From Mesorhizobium sp. B2-4-3 (GTDB lineage: Bacteria; Pseudomonadota; Alphaproteobacteria; Rhizobiales; Rhizobiaceae), in contig NZ_VFVL01000043.1 of NCBI RefSeq assembly GCF_006442815.1, positions 1 through 41,778 on the forward strand: DNA of 41,778 nt, in the 5' to 3' direction. Position 1 is the stretch's first letter, and each line of letters starts with the position of its first letter. The notes under the pieces are model-generated. The model was not told the DNA's origin. It was given only the letters and a program-made list of their open reading frames with translations, and ran no database searches. The position numbers were made by a program, and so were the translations under genes. This document shows positions 32,589 through 40,819 of the stretch, in pieces.

Positions 32589-33916
32589 TGCCCGCCCTTC
32601 AAAAAGGCGTGGCGACCCAAGCCTCCACCACGACAGGTATCGACGTCGTCACCTTCGGGTGCCGCCTCAACACCTATGAATCGGAAGTGATGCGCCGCGA
32701 GGCCGAAAGCGCCGGCCTTGGCGCGCTTCAGGGCGGCGCCGTCATCTTCAACACCTGCGCCGTCACCGCCGAGGCGGTGCGCCAGGCCAAGCAGGCGATC
32801 CGCAAGGCGCGCCGCGAGAACCCTGAGGCGCGCATCATCGTCACCGGCTGCGCGGCGCAGACCGAGCCGCAGAATTTCGCCGCCATGGACGAGGTCGACC
32901 TGGTGCTCGGCAATGAGGAGAAGCTCAAGGCCAACTCCTACCGCGCGCTGCCCGATTTCGGCGTCAACGACACCGAGAAGGCGCGCGTCAACGACATCTT
33001 TTCCGTGCGCGAGACGGCAAGCCACATGGTCGACGCCATCGAGGGCCGGGCGCGCGCCTTCGTGCAGGTTCAGAACGGCTGCGACCATCGCTGCACCTTT
33101 TGCATCATTCCTTACGGCCGTGGCAACTCGCGCTCCGTGCCGATGGGCGCGGTCGTCGAGCAGGTCAAGCGGTTGGCCGGCAACGGCTATGCCGAGATCG
33201 TTTTGACCGGCGTCGACATGACCAGCTTCGGCGCCGACCTGCCCGGCAGCCCGAAGCTCGGAAAGCTGGTGAAGACGATCCTGCGCCAGGTGCCCGACGT
33301 GAGGCGGCTGAGATTGTCCTCGATCGATTCCATCGAGGCCGACGACGACCTGCTGGACGCCATCGCCACTGAGCACAGGCTGATGCCGCATCTGCACCTC
33401 TCGCTGCAGTCGGGCGACGACATGATCCTGAAGCGCATGAAGCGCCGGCATCTGCGCGACCAGTCGATCCGCTTCTGCGAGGATGTGCGCAAGCTTCGCC
33501 CCGGCATCGTCTTCGGCGCCGACATCATCGCTGGCTTCCCGACCGAGACCGAGGCGATGTTCGAGAATTCGGAGAAAATCGTCGAGGAATGCGGGCTGAC
33601 GCATCTCCACGTCTTTCCGTTCAGCCCACGCGAAGGCACGCCCGCCGCGCGCATGCCGCAGGTCCGCCGCGAGGTGGTGAAGGCGCGCGCCGCCAGGCTG
33701 CGCGCCGCCGGCGAGGCCGCCTATCGTCGTCATTTGTCGTCGCTTGCCGGCACGCGACAGTCGATCCTGGTCGAGCGCGATGGGCTTGGCCGCACCGAGG
33801 GTTTCACGCTGGCCGCGATCGACACCGGCGCGCCCGGCGAGATCGTCGAGGCCGTGATCGCCGGCCATGACGGCGCCCGACTGATTGCGGCTCCGCTTGC
33901 CGCGCAAGCCGCCTGA
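32588..33916 (+). CDS. mtaB: tRNA t6A37 methylthiotransferase MtaB
   Basis: Radical-SAM enzyme that adds a methylthio group to t6A37 of ANN-decoding tRNAs. The 442-residue protein has the N-terminal UPF0004 domain with cluster cysteines 25, 57 and 88 and the radical-SAM cluster Cys165, Cys169 and Cys172 in NGCDHRCTFCIIP. The C-terminal TRAM-like region ends near ESVDGLGRTEG-type sequence (here LVERDGLGRTEGFTL). The first motif, TFGCRLNTYESE, marks MtaB rather than MiaB, which normally has GCQMN. The start is ATG 32588, coupled to dapF. Confidence 0.94.
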   Translation: MPALQKGVATQASTTTGIDVVTFGCRLNTYESEVMRREAESAGLGALQGGAVIFNTCAVTAEAVRQAKQAIRKARRENPEARIIVTGCAAQTEPQNFAAMDEVDLVLGNEEKLKANSYRALPDFGVNDTEKARVNDIFSVRETASHMVDAIEGRARAFVQVQNGCDHRCTFCIIPYGRGNSRSVPMGAVVEQVKRLAGNGYAEIVLTGVDMTSFGADLPGSPKLGKLVKTILRQVPDVRRLRLSSIDSIEADDDLLDAIATEHRLMPHLHLSLQSGDDMILKRMKRRHLRDQSIRFCEDVRKLRPGIVFGADIIAGFPTETEAMFENSEKIVEECGLTHLHVFPFSPREGTPAARMPQVRREVVKARAARLRAAGEAAYRRHLSSLAGTRQSILVERDGLGRTEGFTLAAIDTGAPGEIVEAVIAGHDGARLIAAPLAAQAA

Positions 33917-33931
33917 GAAACTGCGAGACGC

Positions 33932-35653
33932 ATGGCTGGTTTTTTCAAGAAGATATTTTCGTTCGGCAAGAAAGAGGTCGTCGAGGAGCGCGCCGACGAG
34001 ACGGCCCCGCTGCCGCCGATCAAATGGGACGCGCTCGAAGCACTGAAGCCCGAGGCCGAGCAGGCTGCGCCGGAACTTTTGGCGCGCGACGAGCAGCAGT
34101 CCGTGGCGGAGGCCGCGCCGGCGAGCGAACCCGCTGTTGAGCTTGCTCCCGCTCTGCCTGAAGAGCCGAAGCCCGAGCCCGCTCCGACTGTCCCACCGAC
34201 GCCCGAGCCGATCGTTCCCGACGAGCCGGAACCGCTGCCGCAATCTGAACCGGAAGAAGAGCCGCAACCGGCGCCTGAGAAGCCCGAGCCGCCGGCGCCC
34301 GAAGAAGTGCCGCCCGCGCGACCTGAGCCTTTACCCGCGCCGACGCCGGCGCCTGAACCTGCTCCGCAGGAAGTGCCCGCACCCGCGCCGGCTCAGCCGG
34401 AGATCGAGCCCTCGCGTCCGGAACCGCTGCCTGAGCCGGCACCGGCCGAAGTACCGACGCCGCCCAGCGAGATTCCCGCCGATACGCCGGTGCCGATCGA
34501 GGTGCCGCCAGCGGAGGCGCCTTCTGCAGAACCATCCGCCGGAGCTGCCGCGGAAATCTCGCCTCCTATTCGACAGCCGGCGCCTGTCGAGCCGCAGCCG
34601 ATCCTGGCCGAGATCGCGCCGGAACCGGAGGCTGTGCCGCCGCCGCCAAAGCCCGTCCCCGCCGCCGGCAAGGTGACGGTTTCAAAAAAGGTCGAGCAGA
34701 AGGCCGAGCCGGTAAAGGCGCCGGAGCCGGAGCCGCGGCCATCCTGGTTCCAGCGCATGCGCGAAGGGCTCGCGCGCTCCTCGCGCGAGCTCACCGGCAA
34801 CATCGCCGGCGTCTTCACCAAGCGAAAGCTGGACGAGGACACGCTGCAGGACCTGGAAGACGTGCTGATCCGCGCCGATCTCGGCGTGGAAACCGCGCTG
34901 CGCGTCACCGATTCTCTCGCCTCCAGCCGCTACGGCAAGGATGTCTCCGACGCGGAAGTCCGCGCCGTGATGGCCGCGGAGGTGGAGAAGGTGCTGACGC
35001 CGGTCGCCAGGCCGCTCGAGCTCGACCTCAGCCATAAGCCGCATGTCATCCTGGTCGTCGGCGTCAACGGCACCGGCAAGACCACCACCATCGGCAAGCT
35101 TGCCGCCAAGCTCACCGATGGCGGCCTCAAGGTGATGCTGGCCGCCGGCGACACATTCCGCGCCGCCGCGATCGAGCAGTTGAAGATCTGGGGCGAGCGG
35201 ACGAAATCGCCGGTCGTCGCCTCGAAACTCGGCGCCGATGCGGCGGGTCTCGCCTATGACGCCTTCGAGAAGGCGAAGGAGGCCGGCTCCGACGTGCTGA
35301 TCATCGATACCGCCGGCCGCCTGCAGAACAAGACCGAGCTGATGGCGGAGCTGGAGAAGATCGTGCGCGTGCTGGGCAAGCTCGATCCCGAAGCGCCGCA
35401 CACGGTGCTGCAGACGGTCGACGCGACCACCGGCCAGAACGCGCTGAACCAGGTCGAGATCTTCCGCAACGTCGCCGGCGTCAACGGGCTGGTGATGACC
35501 AAGCTGGACGGCACGGCGCGCGGCGGTATTCTGGTGGCGATCGCCGCCAAGCATCGGCTGCCGGTCTATTTCATCGGCGTCGGCGAGCAGGTCGACGACC
35601 TCGAACCGTTTTCCGCCAGCGAATTCGCGAGAGCAATCGCCGGCGTGGCTTGA
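33932..35653 (+). CDS. ftsY: Signal recognition particle receptor FtsY
   Basis: SRP receptor GTPase that docks translating ribosomes at the inner membrane. The N-terminus (MAGFFKKIFSFGKKEV) is an amphipathic membrane-binding helix. A long region of about 50-260 is extremely rich in Pro, Glu and Ala (the acidic A domain). The helical N domain and G domain follow: P-loop GVNGTGKTT at 377-385, the DTFRAAA insertion, DTAGR at 459-463 and TKLDG near 523-527. At 573 residues it is longer than E. coli FtsY because of the Pro-rich region. It lies 15 bases after mtaB. Confidence 0.97.
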   Translation: MAGFFKKIFSFGKKEVVEERADETAPLPPIKWDALEALKPEAEQAAPELLARDEQQSVAEAAPASEPAVELAPALPEEPKPEPAPTVPPTPEPIVPDEPEPLPQSEPEEEPQPAPEKPEPPAPEEVPPARPEPLPAPTPAPEPAPQEVPAPAPAQPEIEPSRPEPLPEPAPAEVPTPPSEIPADTPVPIEVPPAEAPSAEPSAGAAAEISPPIRQPAPVEPQPILAEIAPEPEAVPPPPKPVPAAGKVTVSKKVEQKAEPVKAPEPEPRPSWFQRMREGLARSSRELTGNIAGVFTKRKLDEDTLQDLEDVLIRADLGVETALRVTDSLASSRYGKDVSDAEVRAVMAAEVEKVLTPVARPLELDLSHKPHVILVVGVNGTGKTTTIGKLAAKLTDGGLKVMLAAGDTFRAAAIEQLKIWGERTKSPVVASKLGADAAGLAYDAFEKAKEAGSDVLIIDTAGRLQNKTELMAELEKIVRVLGKLDPEAPHTVLQTVDATTGQNALNQVEIFRNVAGVNGLVMTKLDGTARGGILVAIAAKHRLPVYFIGVGEQVDDLEPFSASEFARAIAGVA

Positions 35654-35717
35654 ACAAAGGCGCGATCTTGGAAGGGCCGCCTGCTTTTCGGCCAGATCAT
35701 GCGCAAGAAGGACTTTT

Positions 35718-36374
35718 ATGAACATCCTCGAACGCGACCCGTCCGATCCACGCCGCAAGCCGATGAACCCCGGCTTGAAGTTCCTGCTCGAGCTCGGGCC
35801 AGGGCTCGTGTTCTTCTTCACCACCATCCGCGGCGAGTGGCTGGCCGAGAAATTTCCGATACTTACGCATCTCGGCGAGCCGATCCTGATCGCCACCGCC
35901 TTCTTCATGGTCGCGACGGCGCTTTCGCTGAGCGCCTCCTGGCTGCTGACGCGCAGCCTGCCGCTGATGCCGCTGGTCTCGGCGATCGTCGTCTTCGTCT
36001 TCGGCGCGCTGGCGCTTTACCTGCAGGACAAGACCTTCGCCTTCATGAAGCCGACGATCATCAATTCGCTGTTCGGCGTAACCCTGCTCGGCGGGCTTCT
36101 ATTCGGCCGGTCGCTGCTTGGTTACGTCTTCGATTCCGCCTTCCAGCTCGATGCCGAGGGCTGGCGCAAGCTGACCTTCCGCTGGGGGCTGTTCTTCCTG
36201 TTCCTCGCCGTGCTCAACGAGGTCGTGTGGCGCAACTTTTCCGAGGCGACCTGGCTTTATTTCAAGGTCTGGGGCACGATCCCGATCACCTTGCTGTTCA
36301 CCTTCAGCCAGATGCCGTTGATCATGCGCCACTCGCTGGAGGAAAAAGCCAAGGAAGAGAAGGCCGGAAATTAA
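35718..36374 (+). CDS. yciB: Septation/intermembrane protein YciB (IspZ, septation protein A)
   Basis: A 218-residue inner-membrane protein with about five or six predicted helices. Family signatures KFLLELGPGLVFFFTT and LNEVVWRNFSEATWLYFKVWG are present. YciB interacts with cell-division and envelope-synthesis proteins, but the mechanism is unsettled. A ribosome site AAGAAGGA lies about 7 bases before the ATG. It follows ftsY, the conserved rhizobial order. Confidence 0.94.
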   Translation: MNILERDPSDPRRKPMNPGLKFLLELGPGLVFFFTTIRGEWLAEKFPILTHLGEPILIATAFFMVATALSLSASWLLTRSLPLMPLVSAIVVFVFGALALYLQDKTFAFMKPTIINSLFGVTLLGGLLFGRSLLGYVFDSAFQLDAEGWRKLTFRWGLFFLFLAVLNEVVWRNFSEATWLYFKVWGTIPITLLFTFSQMPLIMRHSLEEKAKEEKAGN

Positions 36375-36407
36375 GAGCAGAACTTTAGGCGAGACTTGGG
36401 GGACAGC

Positions 36408-37028
36408 ATGGAATTCCTCACCACGCACGACGAGCTGAGGACGATCTACAAGACGCCCCGGCCGACCGACGGCTCGATCCGCAAGGAACTGAAAAGCCTC
36501 GACGGCCATTGCCGCTCCTTCATCGGCAAGAGCCCCTTCGTGCTGATCGGCTCCTCCGACGGCGCCGGCAATGCCGACGTGACGCCCAAGGGCGACAAGC
36601 CCGGCTTCACCGCCATCCTCGACAACTCCACCATCGCCATCCCCGACCGTCCCGGCAACAACCGGCTGGACACGCTGGAAAACATCATCCGCAACCCATC
36701 GGTCGGGCTGCTCTTCCTCATCCCCGGCATGAACGAGACGCTGCGCGTCAATGGCGATGCCCGCATCACCGTCGACCCGACCTTGCGCGAGCGGTTGGCC
36801 GTCGACGGCAAGGAGCCGCAGAGCGTGATCGTGGTGACGGTCAAGGCTGCCTATATGCACTGCGCCAAGGCCTTCATGCGTTCCGATCTGTGGAAGCCGG
36901 AGACCTGGTACGACCGCGCGACCCTGCCGACGCTCGGCCAGATCATACGCGACCAGCTGGCCCTTGGCGAAAGCGCCGGCGAGATCGACCGCGAGCTGGA
37001 CGACGATTACCGCCAGACCATGTGGTAG
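36408..37028 (+). CDS. PPOX-class FMN-dependent flavoprotein (MSMEG_1061-like)
   Basis: The 206-residue protein has the pyridoxamine-phosphate-oxidase split-barrel fold. The family pattern includes HCRSFIGKSPFVLIGSSDGAGNADVTPKGDKPGF, IPDRPGNNRLDTLENIIRNPSVGLLF and the CAKAFMRSDLW segment. Members use FMN or related flavins to reduce various compounds; the substrate is unknown. The ATG at 36408 has GGGGGA about 5 bases upstream. The next gene, also a flavoprotein, follows after 39 bases. Confidence 0.85.
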   Translation: MEFLTTHDELRTIYKTPRPTDGSIRKELKSLDGHCRSFIGKSPFVLIGSSDGAGNADVTPKGDKPGFTAILDNSTIAIPDRPGNNRLDTLENIIRNPSVGLLFLIPGMNETLRVNGDARITVDPTLRERLAVDGKEPQSVIVVTVKAAYMHCAKAFMRSDLWKPETWYDRATLPTLGQIIRDQLALGESAGEIDRELDDDYRQTMW

Positions 37029-37067
37029 GCTTCGCGGACGACTCAACCCTTCGTCCGGCTCCCTCCC

Positions 37068-37616
37068 TTGATCGAGATCATCGCCATATCGGGCAGCCTG
37101 CGCGCCGCCTCGACCAACTCGGCCCTCGTTGCCGCATTGACCGCCAACGCGCCCGCGGACTGCCGCGTCGAGGTTTACGACGGCCTTGGCCGGCTGCCGA
37201 TCTTCAACCCCGACGACGAGGGCGAGCGCACGCCGCCCGAAGCGGCTCGGCTGATCGAGATGGTCACCCAGGCTGACGGCGTCATCGTCTCCTGCCCGGA
37301 ATACGCGCATGGCGTGCCCGGCGGCATGAAGAACGCGCTGGACTGGCTGGTCTCGCGCGATGCCGCGGTCGGCAAGCCGGCGATGCTGGTCCACGCCTCG
37401 CCGCGTTCGCTCTACGCGCGGGCGGCACTGGCTGAGATCATGCGGACGATGTCGTTCGCGATGTATGAGGAGACGGCGCTGGAGATCGCGCTGCTGGGCA
37501 AGAAGCCGGTGGAGGCGGAGGCGGTCCTTGGCGAAGATGCGAACCGGCGGGCGATGCAGGAGGCGGTGCGGGGTTTTGTGGGGTTTATCGGCGCCAGCAT
37601 AGCCTCGTCATCCTAG
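37068..37616 (+). CDS. NAD(P)H-dependent FMN reductase
   Basis: A 182-residue flavodoxin-fold reductase. The phosphate-binding loop is ISGSLRAASTNSAL, and the flavin-ring loop is CPEYAHGVPGGMKNALDWL, typical of YieF/ChrR-type quinone and FMN reductases. The start is a TTG at 37068; it gives the first beta strand (IEIIAISGS) in full and no ATG is available nearby, but there is no clear ribosome site. The TAG stop lies inside the left end of a family A repeat, so the last residues (ASIASSS) derive partly from the repeat. It may supply reduced FMN to the preceding flavoprotein (inference). Confidence 0.88.
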   Translation: MIEIIAISGSLRAASTNSALVAALTANAPADCRVEVYDGLGRLPIFNPDDEGERTPPEAARLIEMVTQADGVIVSCPEYAHGVPGGMKNALDWLVSRDAAVGKPAMLVHASPRSLYARAALAEIMRTMSFAMYEETALEIALLGKKPVEAEAVLGEDANRRAMQEAVRGFVGFIGASIASSS

Positions 37617-37764
37617 GGCGGAGCAAGGAGCGAAGCGACGCGGCGCAGACCCTAGGATCCATGCCGTGACGCTAAGGCGTTGCGACGATTACAGAATTCT
37701 GCACCGTTGCGCTCGACGTCGAAGGTCACGGAATGGATCCTCGGGTCAAGCCCGAGGATGACGA
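37606..37764. repeat. Family A modular palindromic repeat, copy 6 (long left, short right end)
   Basis: The left end is long (CCTAGGGCGGAGCAAGGAGC), the right short (CTCGGGTCAAGCCCGAG). The inner pair and the central CAGAATTCTG are complete. It lies between convergent genes and provides the stop codon of the FMN reductase gene. Confidence 0.85.
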
Positions 37765-37833
37765 ACGCGAAGGGGAGCGCCCATACCTCGCCGTCGCCGA
37801 AAGAACCTCGCAGGCACCCGAACCTGCTGCGCC

Positions 37834-38040
37834 CTACCCCTTCCGCCGCGTCTCGACGTCGGTCTTGCCGACATACCAGTCGCGCGCGTTGACCTCCTCG
37901 AACACCACCCAGACATCGTCATTGCCGAGCCCGGTGGCGTCCATGATGGCCGCGGTCACCTTCTTCGCGATGTCAGCCTTCTTGCCGGCCGGATCGGCGG
38001 CGATCACTTCCTTGACGATGCGGATGTTGACGAATGGCAT
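37834..38040 (-). CDS. 4-oxalocrotonate tautomerase-like protein
   Basis: A 68-residue protein starting MPFVNIRIVKE, where Pro2 becomes the N-terminal catalytic base after Met removal. The rest follows the tautomerase superfamily pattern (KKADIAKKVTAAIMDATG, VWVVFEEVNARDWYVG). A GGGGAG ribosome site precedes the ATG at 38040. The natural substrate is unknown. Confidence 0.88.
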   Translation of the reverse strand: MPFVNIRIVKEVIAADPAGKKADIAKKVTAAIMDATGLGNDDVWVVFEEVNARDWYVGKTDVETRRKG

Positions 38041-38199
38041 GATGTTCTCCCCGTGGGTTCTTCCGTTTGGTGTCAGGCGACGGTTTGGCAATTCGCTCCG
38101 GCAAAGCGGATGGCGGCGGTTGCGGGAGCCGCAGCGCCGCAGGCGCTGCTGGGATGCGCAGAAAGGCCAGGAATGGCCGAAGAAGCGCCTGCAGGACCT

Positions 38200-39120
38200 T
38201 CAATAGGTTTTCGCCCCATTCACCATCAGCCGCACCATGTAGAGCGAGGTGGTGCCGGCGATGTAGAGGCAGTTGAGCTTGTTGCCGCCGAACACGCAGT
38301 TGGCGGTCACTTCCGGCACCTTGACCTTGCCGATCAGCGTGCCGTCCGGATCGTAGCAATGGATGCCGTCGGCGGCACTCGTCCAGATGCGCCCGTCCGA
38401 ATCGAGCCGAAAACCGTCGAACAGGCCGGCGCTGCAGTCGGCGAACACCTTGCCGCCGGAAATCTTCTTGCCGTGCTTGCCGACGTTGAAGACCCGCATA
38501 TGCGCCGGGTTCTTCTCGCCATGCGTGCGGCCGGTGTCGACGACATAGAGCAGGCTCTCGTCGAGCGAGAAGGCAAGTCCGTTCGGCCGCACCATGTCGG
38601 TGATGACGGCCTCGATATCGCCCGTATCGGGATCGACGCGATAGACATTGCAAGCGCCGATCTCGCTTTCGGCCTTGTCGCCCTCATAGTCGGTGTCGAT
38701 GCCGTAGCTCGGATCGGTGAACCAGATCGAGCCGTCGGAGCGCACCACGACATCATTGGGCGAGTTTAGCCGCTTGCCTTTCCACGTCTCGGCGATGGTG
38801 GTGATCGAGCCGTCGAACTCCGTCCGGCTGACGCGGCGGCCGGAATGCTCGCAGGTCACCAGCCGGCCCTGCCGGTCGACCGTGTTGCCGTTGGAATTGC
38901 CGGACGGCTGGCGGAACACGCTGACGCTGCCGTCGGTCTCGTCATAGCGCAGCATGCGGTTGTTCGGGATGTCGGACCAGACGACATAGCGGCCGGCGGC
39001 GAACCAGGCCGGCCCTTCCGCCCACCGGCATCCGGTGAACAGCTTCTCCACCTGGGCGCTGCCGTTGAACAGGCGCGCGAAGCGCGGATCGAGAACTTCG
39101 TAATAGTCTGCGGCCGCCAT
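38200..39120 (-). CDS. SMP-30/gluconolactonase-family lactonase
   Basis: The 306-residue beta-propeller hydrolase has the metal-ligand motifs AEGPAWF (Glu), LNSPNDVVVRSDGSIWFTDPSYGI (Asn) and NGLAFSLDESLLYVVDTGR (Asp). It probably opens a sugar lactone in a sugar-acid oxidation route; the exact substrate is not evident. GGAGG precedes the ATG at 39120 by 7 bases, so the 35 extra upstream codons of the open frame are rejected. It ends 159 bases upstream of the tautomerase start on the same strand. Confidence 0.92.
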   Translation of the reverse strand: MAAADYYEVLDPRFARLFNGSAQVEKLFTGCRWAEGPAWFAAGRYVVWSDIPNNRMLRYDETDGSVSVFRQPSGNSNGNTVDRQGRLVTCEHSGRRVSRTEFDGSITTIAETWKGKRLNSPNDVVVRSDGSIWFTDPSYGIDTDYEGDKAESEIGACNVYRVDPDTGDIEAVITDMVRPNGLAFSLDESLLYVVDTGRTHGEKNPAHMRVFNVGKHGKKISGGKVFADCSAGLFDGFRLDSDGRIWTSAADGIHCYDPDGTLIGKVKVPEVTANCVFGGNKLNCLYIAGTTSLYMVRLMVNGAKTY

Positions 39121-39301
39121 CAATTTCCTCCCGGCATCACGTGACGGTGGATCAAGCCAGCCCGCGCCCGATCTGGCAAGACGGCAGCCCAGCAATTTGT
39201 ATGACAAAACAGATGCAAGCTGCATGAAGCCGGGCGCGCTTGCATGCCGCGCCGGACGCAGGGCCTGTTAGCTCGCAATTAACCGGCTATGCGCTGGCTG
39301 C

Positions 39302-39341
39302 AATGGTGCATTGCAACATCTTTCTTTTGCAACGCACCATT
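39302..39341. promoter_or_regulatory. 15-bp inverted repeat upstream of the DUF1127 gene
   Basis: AATGGTGCATTGCAA and TTGCAACGCACCATT pair at 14 of 15 positions with a 10-base spacer of mostly C and T. It lies about 70 bases before the DUF1127 start, in the divergent gap between that gene and the SMP-30 gene. It resembles a dimeric repressor or activator site more than a terminator. The regulator is unknown. Confidence 0.55.
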
Positions 39342-39412
39342 CCTATGTCATGCTGGCAATCGTCAGGGAGGAACAACCGGCCGCACCACTGCGGCATGAA
39401 AGGAACCCTGTC

Positions 39413-39577
39413 ATGTTCGACAATCTTGTCTCCCGCGCCCGCGCCAGCATGGCCAAGCGCCGTCATTACAACCGCCTCATCGCCGAAATCGAGAACCTGT
39501 CCAGCCGCGATCTCGCCGATCTGCGCGCCGACCGTTCCGAAATGCTCTACCAGATCCACAAGCAGATCTACGGTTGA
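39413..39577 (+). CDS. DUF1127 small protein
   Basis: A 54-residue basic protein with the DUF1127 pattern: RHYNRLIAEIENLSSRDLADL, then RADRSEMLYQIHKQIYG. In other alphaproteobacteria such proteins affect RNA turnover, phosphate or stress responses. AAGGA lies about 9 bases before the ATG. A family A repeat follows 26 bases after the stop. Confidence 0.9.
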   Translation: MFDNLVSRARASMAKRRHYNRLIAEIENLSSRDLADLRADRSEMLYQIHKQIYG

Positions 39578-39603
39578 GCGACAGGCCGATCGTCCGGCCA
39601 CTT

Positions 39604-39781
39604 CGTCATTCTCGGGCTTGACCCGAGAATCCATTCCGTGACTTCCAAGCGTCGCAGCGATGCAGAACGCGCGCCCACAAGCGCCAATTCTGGAGCGCCG
39701 CATTCCTCGATCGACGTCACGGAATGGATTCTAGGGTCTGCGCCGCGTCGCTTCGCTCCTTGCTTCGCCCTAGAATGACGA
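39604..39781. repeat. Family A modular palindromic repeat, copy 7 (short left, long right end)
   Basis: The left end is short (CTCGGGCTTGACCCGAG), the right long (CTAGGGTCTGCGCCGCGTCG onward). The inner pair ATCCATTCCGTGAC / GTCACGGAATGGAT is perfect; the centre keeps only AATTCTG. It lies between convergent DUF1127 and ccmG genes. Confidence 0.85.
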
Positions 39782-39812
39782 CATAAGGGGGGCGTCTTGA
39801 CCCAGCGCCGCG

Positions 39813-40391
39813 TCAGCCCGGCGCCGCCAGCGCTTTCTCGATCTGCGGCAGCAGCAACGCCCTCACGGAGTCGGGCGTCAGCGGCCCGACATGCTTGTAG
39901 GCGATCCTGCCGTCCTTGCCGATGACGAAGGTCTCCGGCACGCCATAGACGCCCCAGTCGATCGCCGCGCGCCCGGCCGGATCGACGCCGATCGCCTGGT
40001 AGGGATTGCCGAGCTCGCCAAGGAAGCGACGGGCGTTTTCCGGCTGGTCCTTGTAGTTCAGCGCGGCGAGCGTGAAGCGCTTGTCCTGCGACAATCCGAG
40101 CAGTACCGGATGCTCCTCCCGGCACGGCGCGCACCAGGACGCGAACACGTTGACCAGCGTCACCTTGCCGGCAAAGTCTTTTGACGCGAGCCCCGGCAGG
40201 CTGGTCTCTTCGAGCGGCGGCAAGTCGGTCTGCGGCGCCGGCAGCCCGATCAGCGCCGAGGGGATTTCCGAGGTGTCGCGGCCCGAGAGAAGCTGCGACA
40301 GGAACAGCCCGGCCAGCCCCAGGAACACCAGCAGCGGCAAAAGCACGAACAGGCGGCGCCGCGGCGCCGGAGCTCCGCTTTCGATGCTCAT
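39813..40391 (-). CDS. ccmG: CcmG/DsbE thiol-disulfide oxidoreductase
   Basis: Periplasmic, membrane-anchored thioredoxin-like protein that reduces apocytochrome c (or CcmH) for haem attachment. The 192-residue product has an N-terminal anchor (LFVLLPLLVFLGLAGLFL), a thioredoxin fold with FASWCAPCREEHP (Cys87 and Cys90), the cis-Pro loop YGVPETFVIGKDG and a GPLTPD segment. It begins in an ATGA overlap with the end of ccmD. ccmH and its relatives are not in the window. Confidence 0.95.
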   Translation of the reverse strand: MSIESGAPAPRRRLFVLLPLLVFLGLAGLFLSQLLSGRDTSEIPSALIGLPAPQTDLPPLEETSLPGLASKDFAGKVTLVNVFASWCAPCREEHPVLLGLSQDKRFTLAALNYKDQPENARRFLGELGNPYQAIGVDPAGRAAIDWGVYGVPETFVIGKDGRIAYKHVGPLTPDSVRALLLPQIEKALAAPG

Positions 40392-40555
40392 GATTTGACT
40401 GCCTTGTCGGAACGACGCCGCACACCGGTCGCTTCCAGCGCCGCAAGCTCGCGCTTGCGCGCCCGTTGGTCGAGCAGGATCCAGCCGATCAACCCGGCGA
40501 GCACGACGACCGTGATGGCGTATGCGGCGGTGACGAACAGGGCATGCGCGCTCAT
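40388..40555 (-). CDS. ccmD: Haem exporter protein CcmD
   Basis: A 55-residue single-helix membrane protein. The pattern fits: a short periplasmic N-terminus (MSAHALFVTAAYA), one helix (ITVVVLAGLIGWILL) and a basic tail (DQRARKRELAALEATGVRRR). CcmD helps the CcmABC complex release haem-loaded CcmE. The ATG at 40555 has GGAG about 10 bases upstream. Instead of ccmC, the region upstream holds about 120 bases without a gene followed by a family B palindrome. Confidence 0.9.
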   Translation of the reverse strand: MSAHALFVTAAYAITVVVLAGLIGWILLDQRARKRELAALEATGVRRRSDKAVKS

Positions 40556-40674
40556 ATCAGCCGCTCCCCGCTCTGCGCCGTGCCAATCGTTGCGATCATG
40601 TCTTCCCTTAACCTCGCGCCGGCAGTTCCGCAATTTGTCGCGGTGCCGCAGTGAAGGAACGTCCTCGTCGTCTC

Positions 40675-40819
40675 AGGGTCTGTTGAGATTCAGGTCAGGC
40701 CGAGCCAAAAATGGTGGGTTCCGAGAACCGGAGCGGAGCGTACTTCCATGTACGTGAGCACCGGAAGCGCAGGAAGCCGCCATTTGCAGGCCGACATCAC
40801 CTGAATCCCAACAGACCCT
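40675..40819. repeat. Family B long palindrome, copy 2 (145 bp)
   Basis: Base stem AGGGTCTGTTG / CAACAGACCCT, middle stem and GCGTAC / GTACGT tip as in copy 1. It abuts and shares bases with the ccmB stop codon (TAG at 40818-40820) and occupies the place where ccmC would be expected. The bases 40556-40674 between it and ccmD show no gene. Confidence 0.85.

Noticed and set aside
40388..40633. Longer CcmD starting 26 codons upstream
   Set aside because: The extra residues are charged and unlike CcmD; the ATG at 40555 gives the family N-terminus and has a ribosome site.
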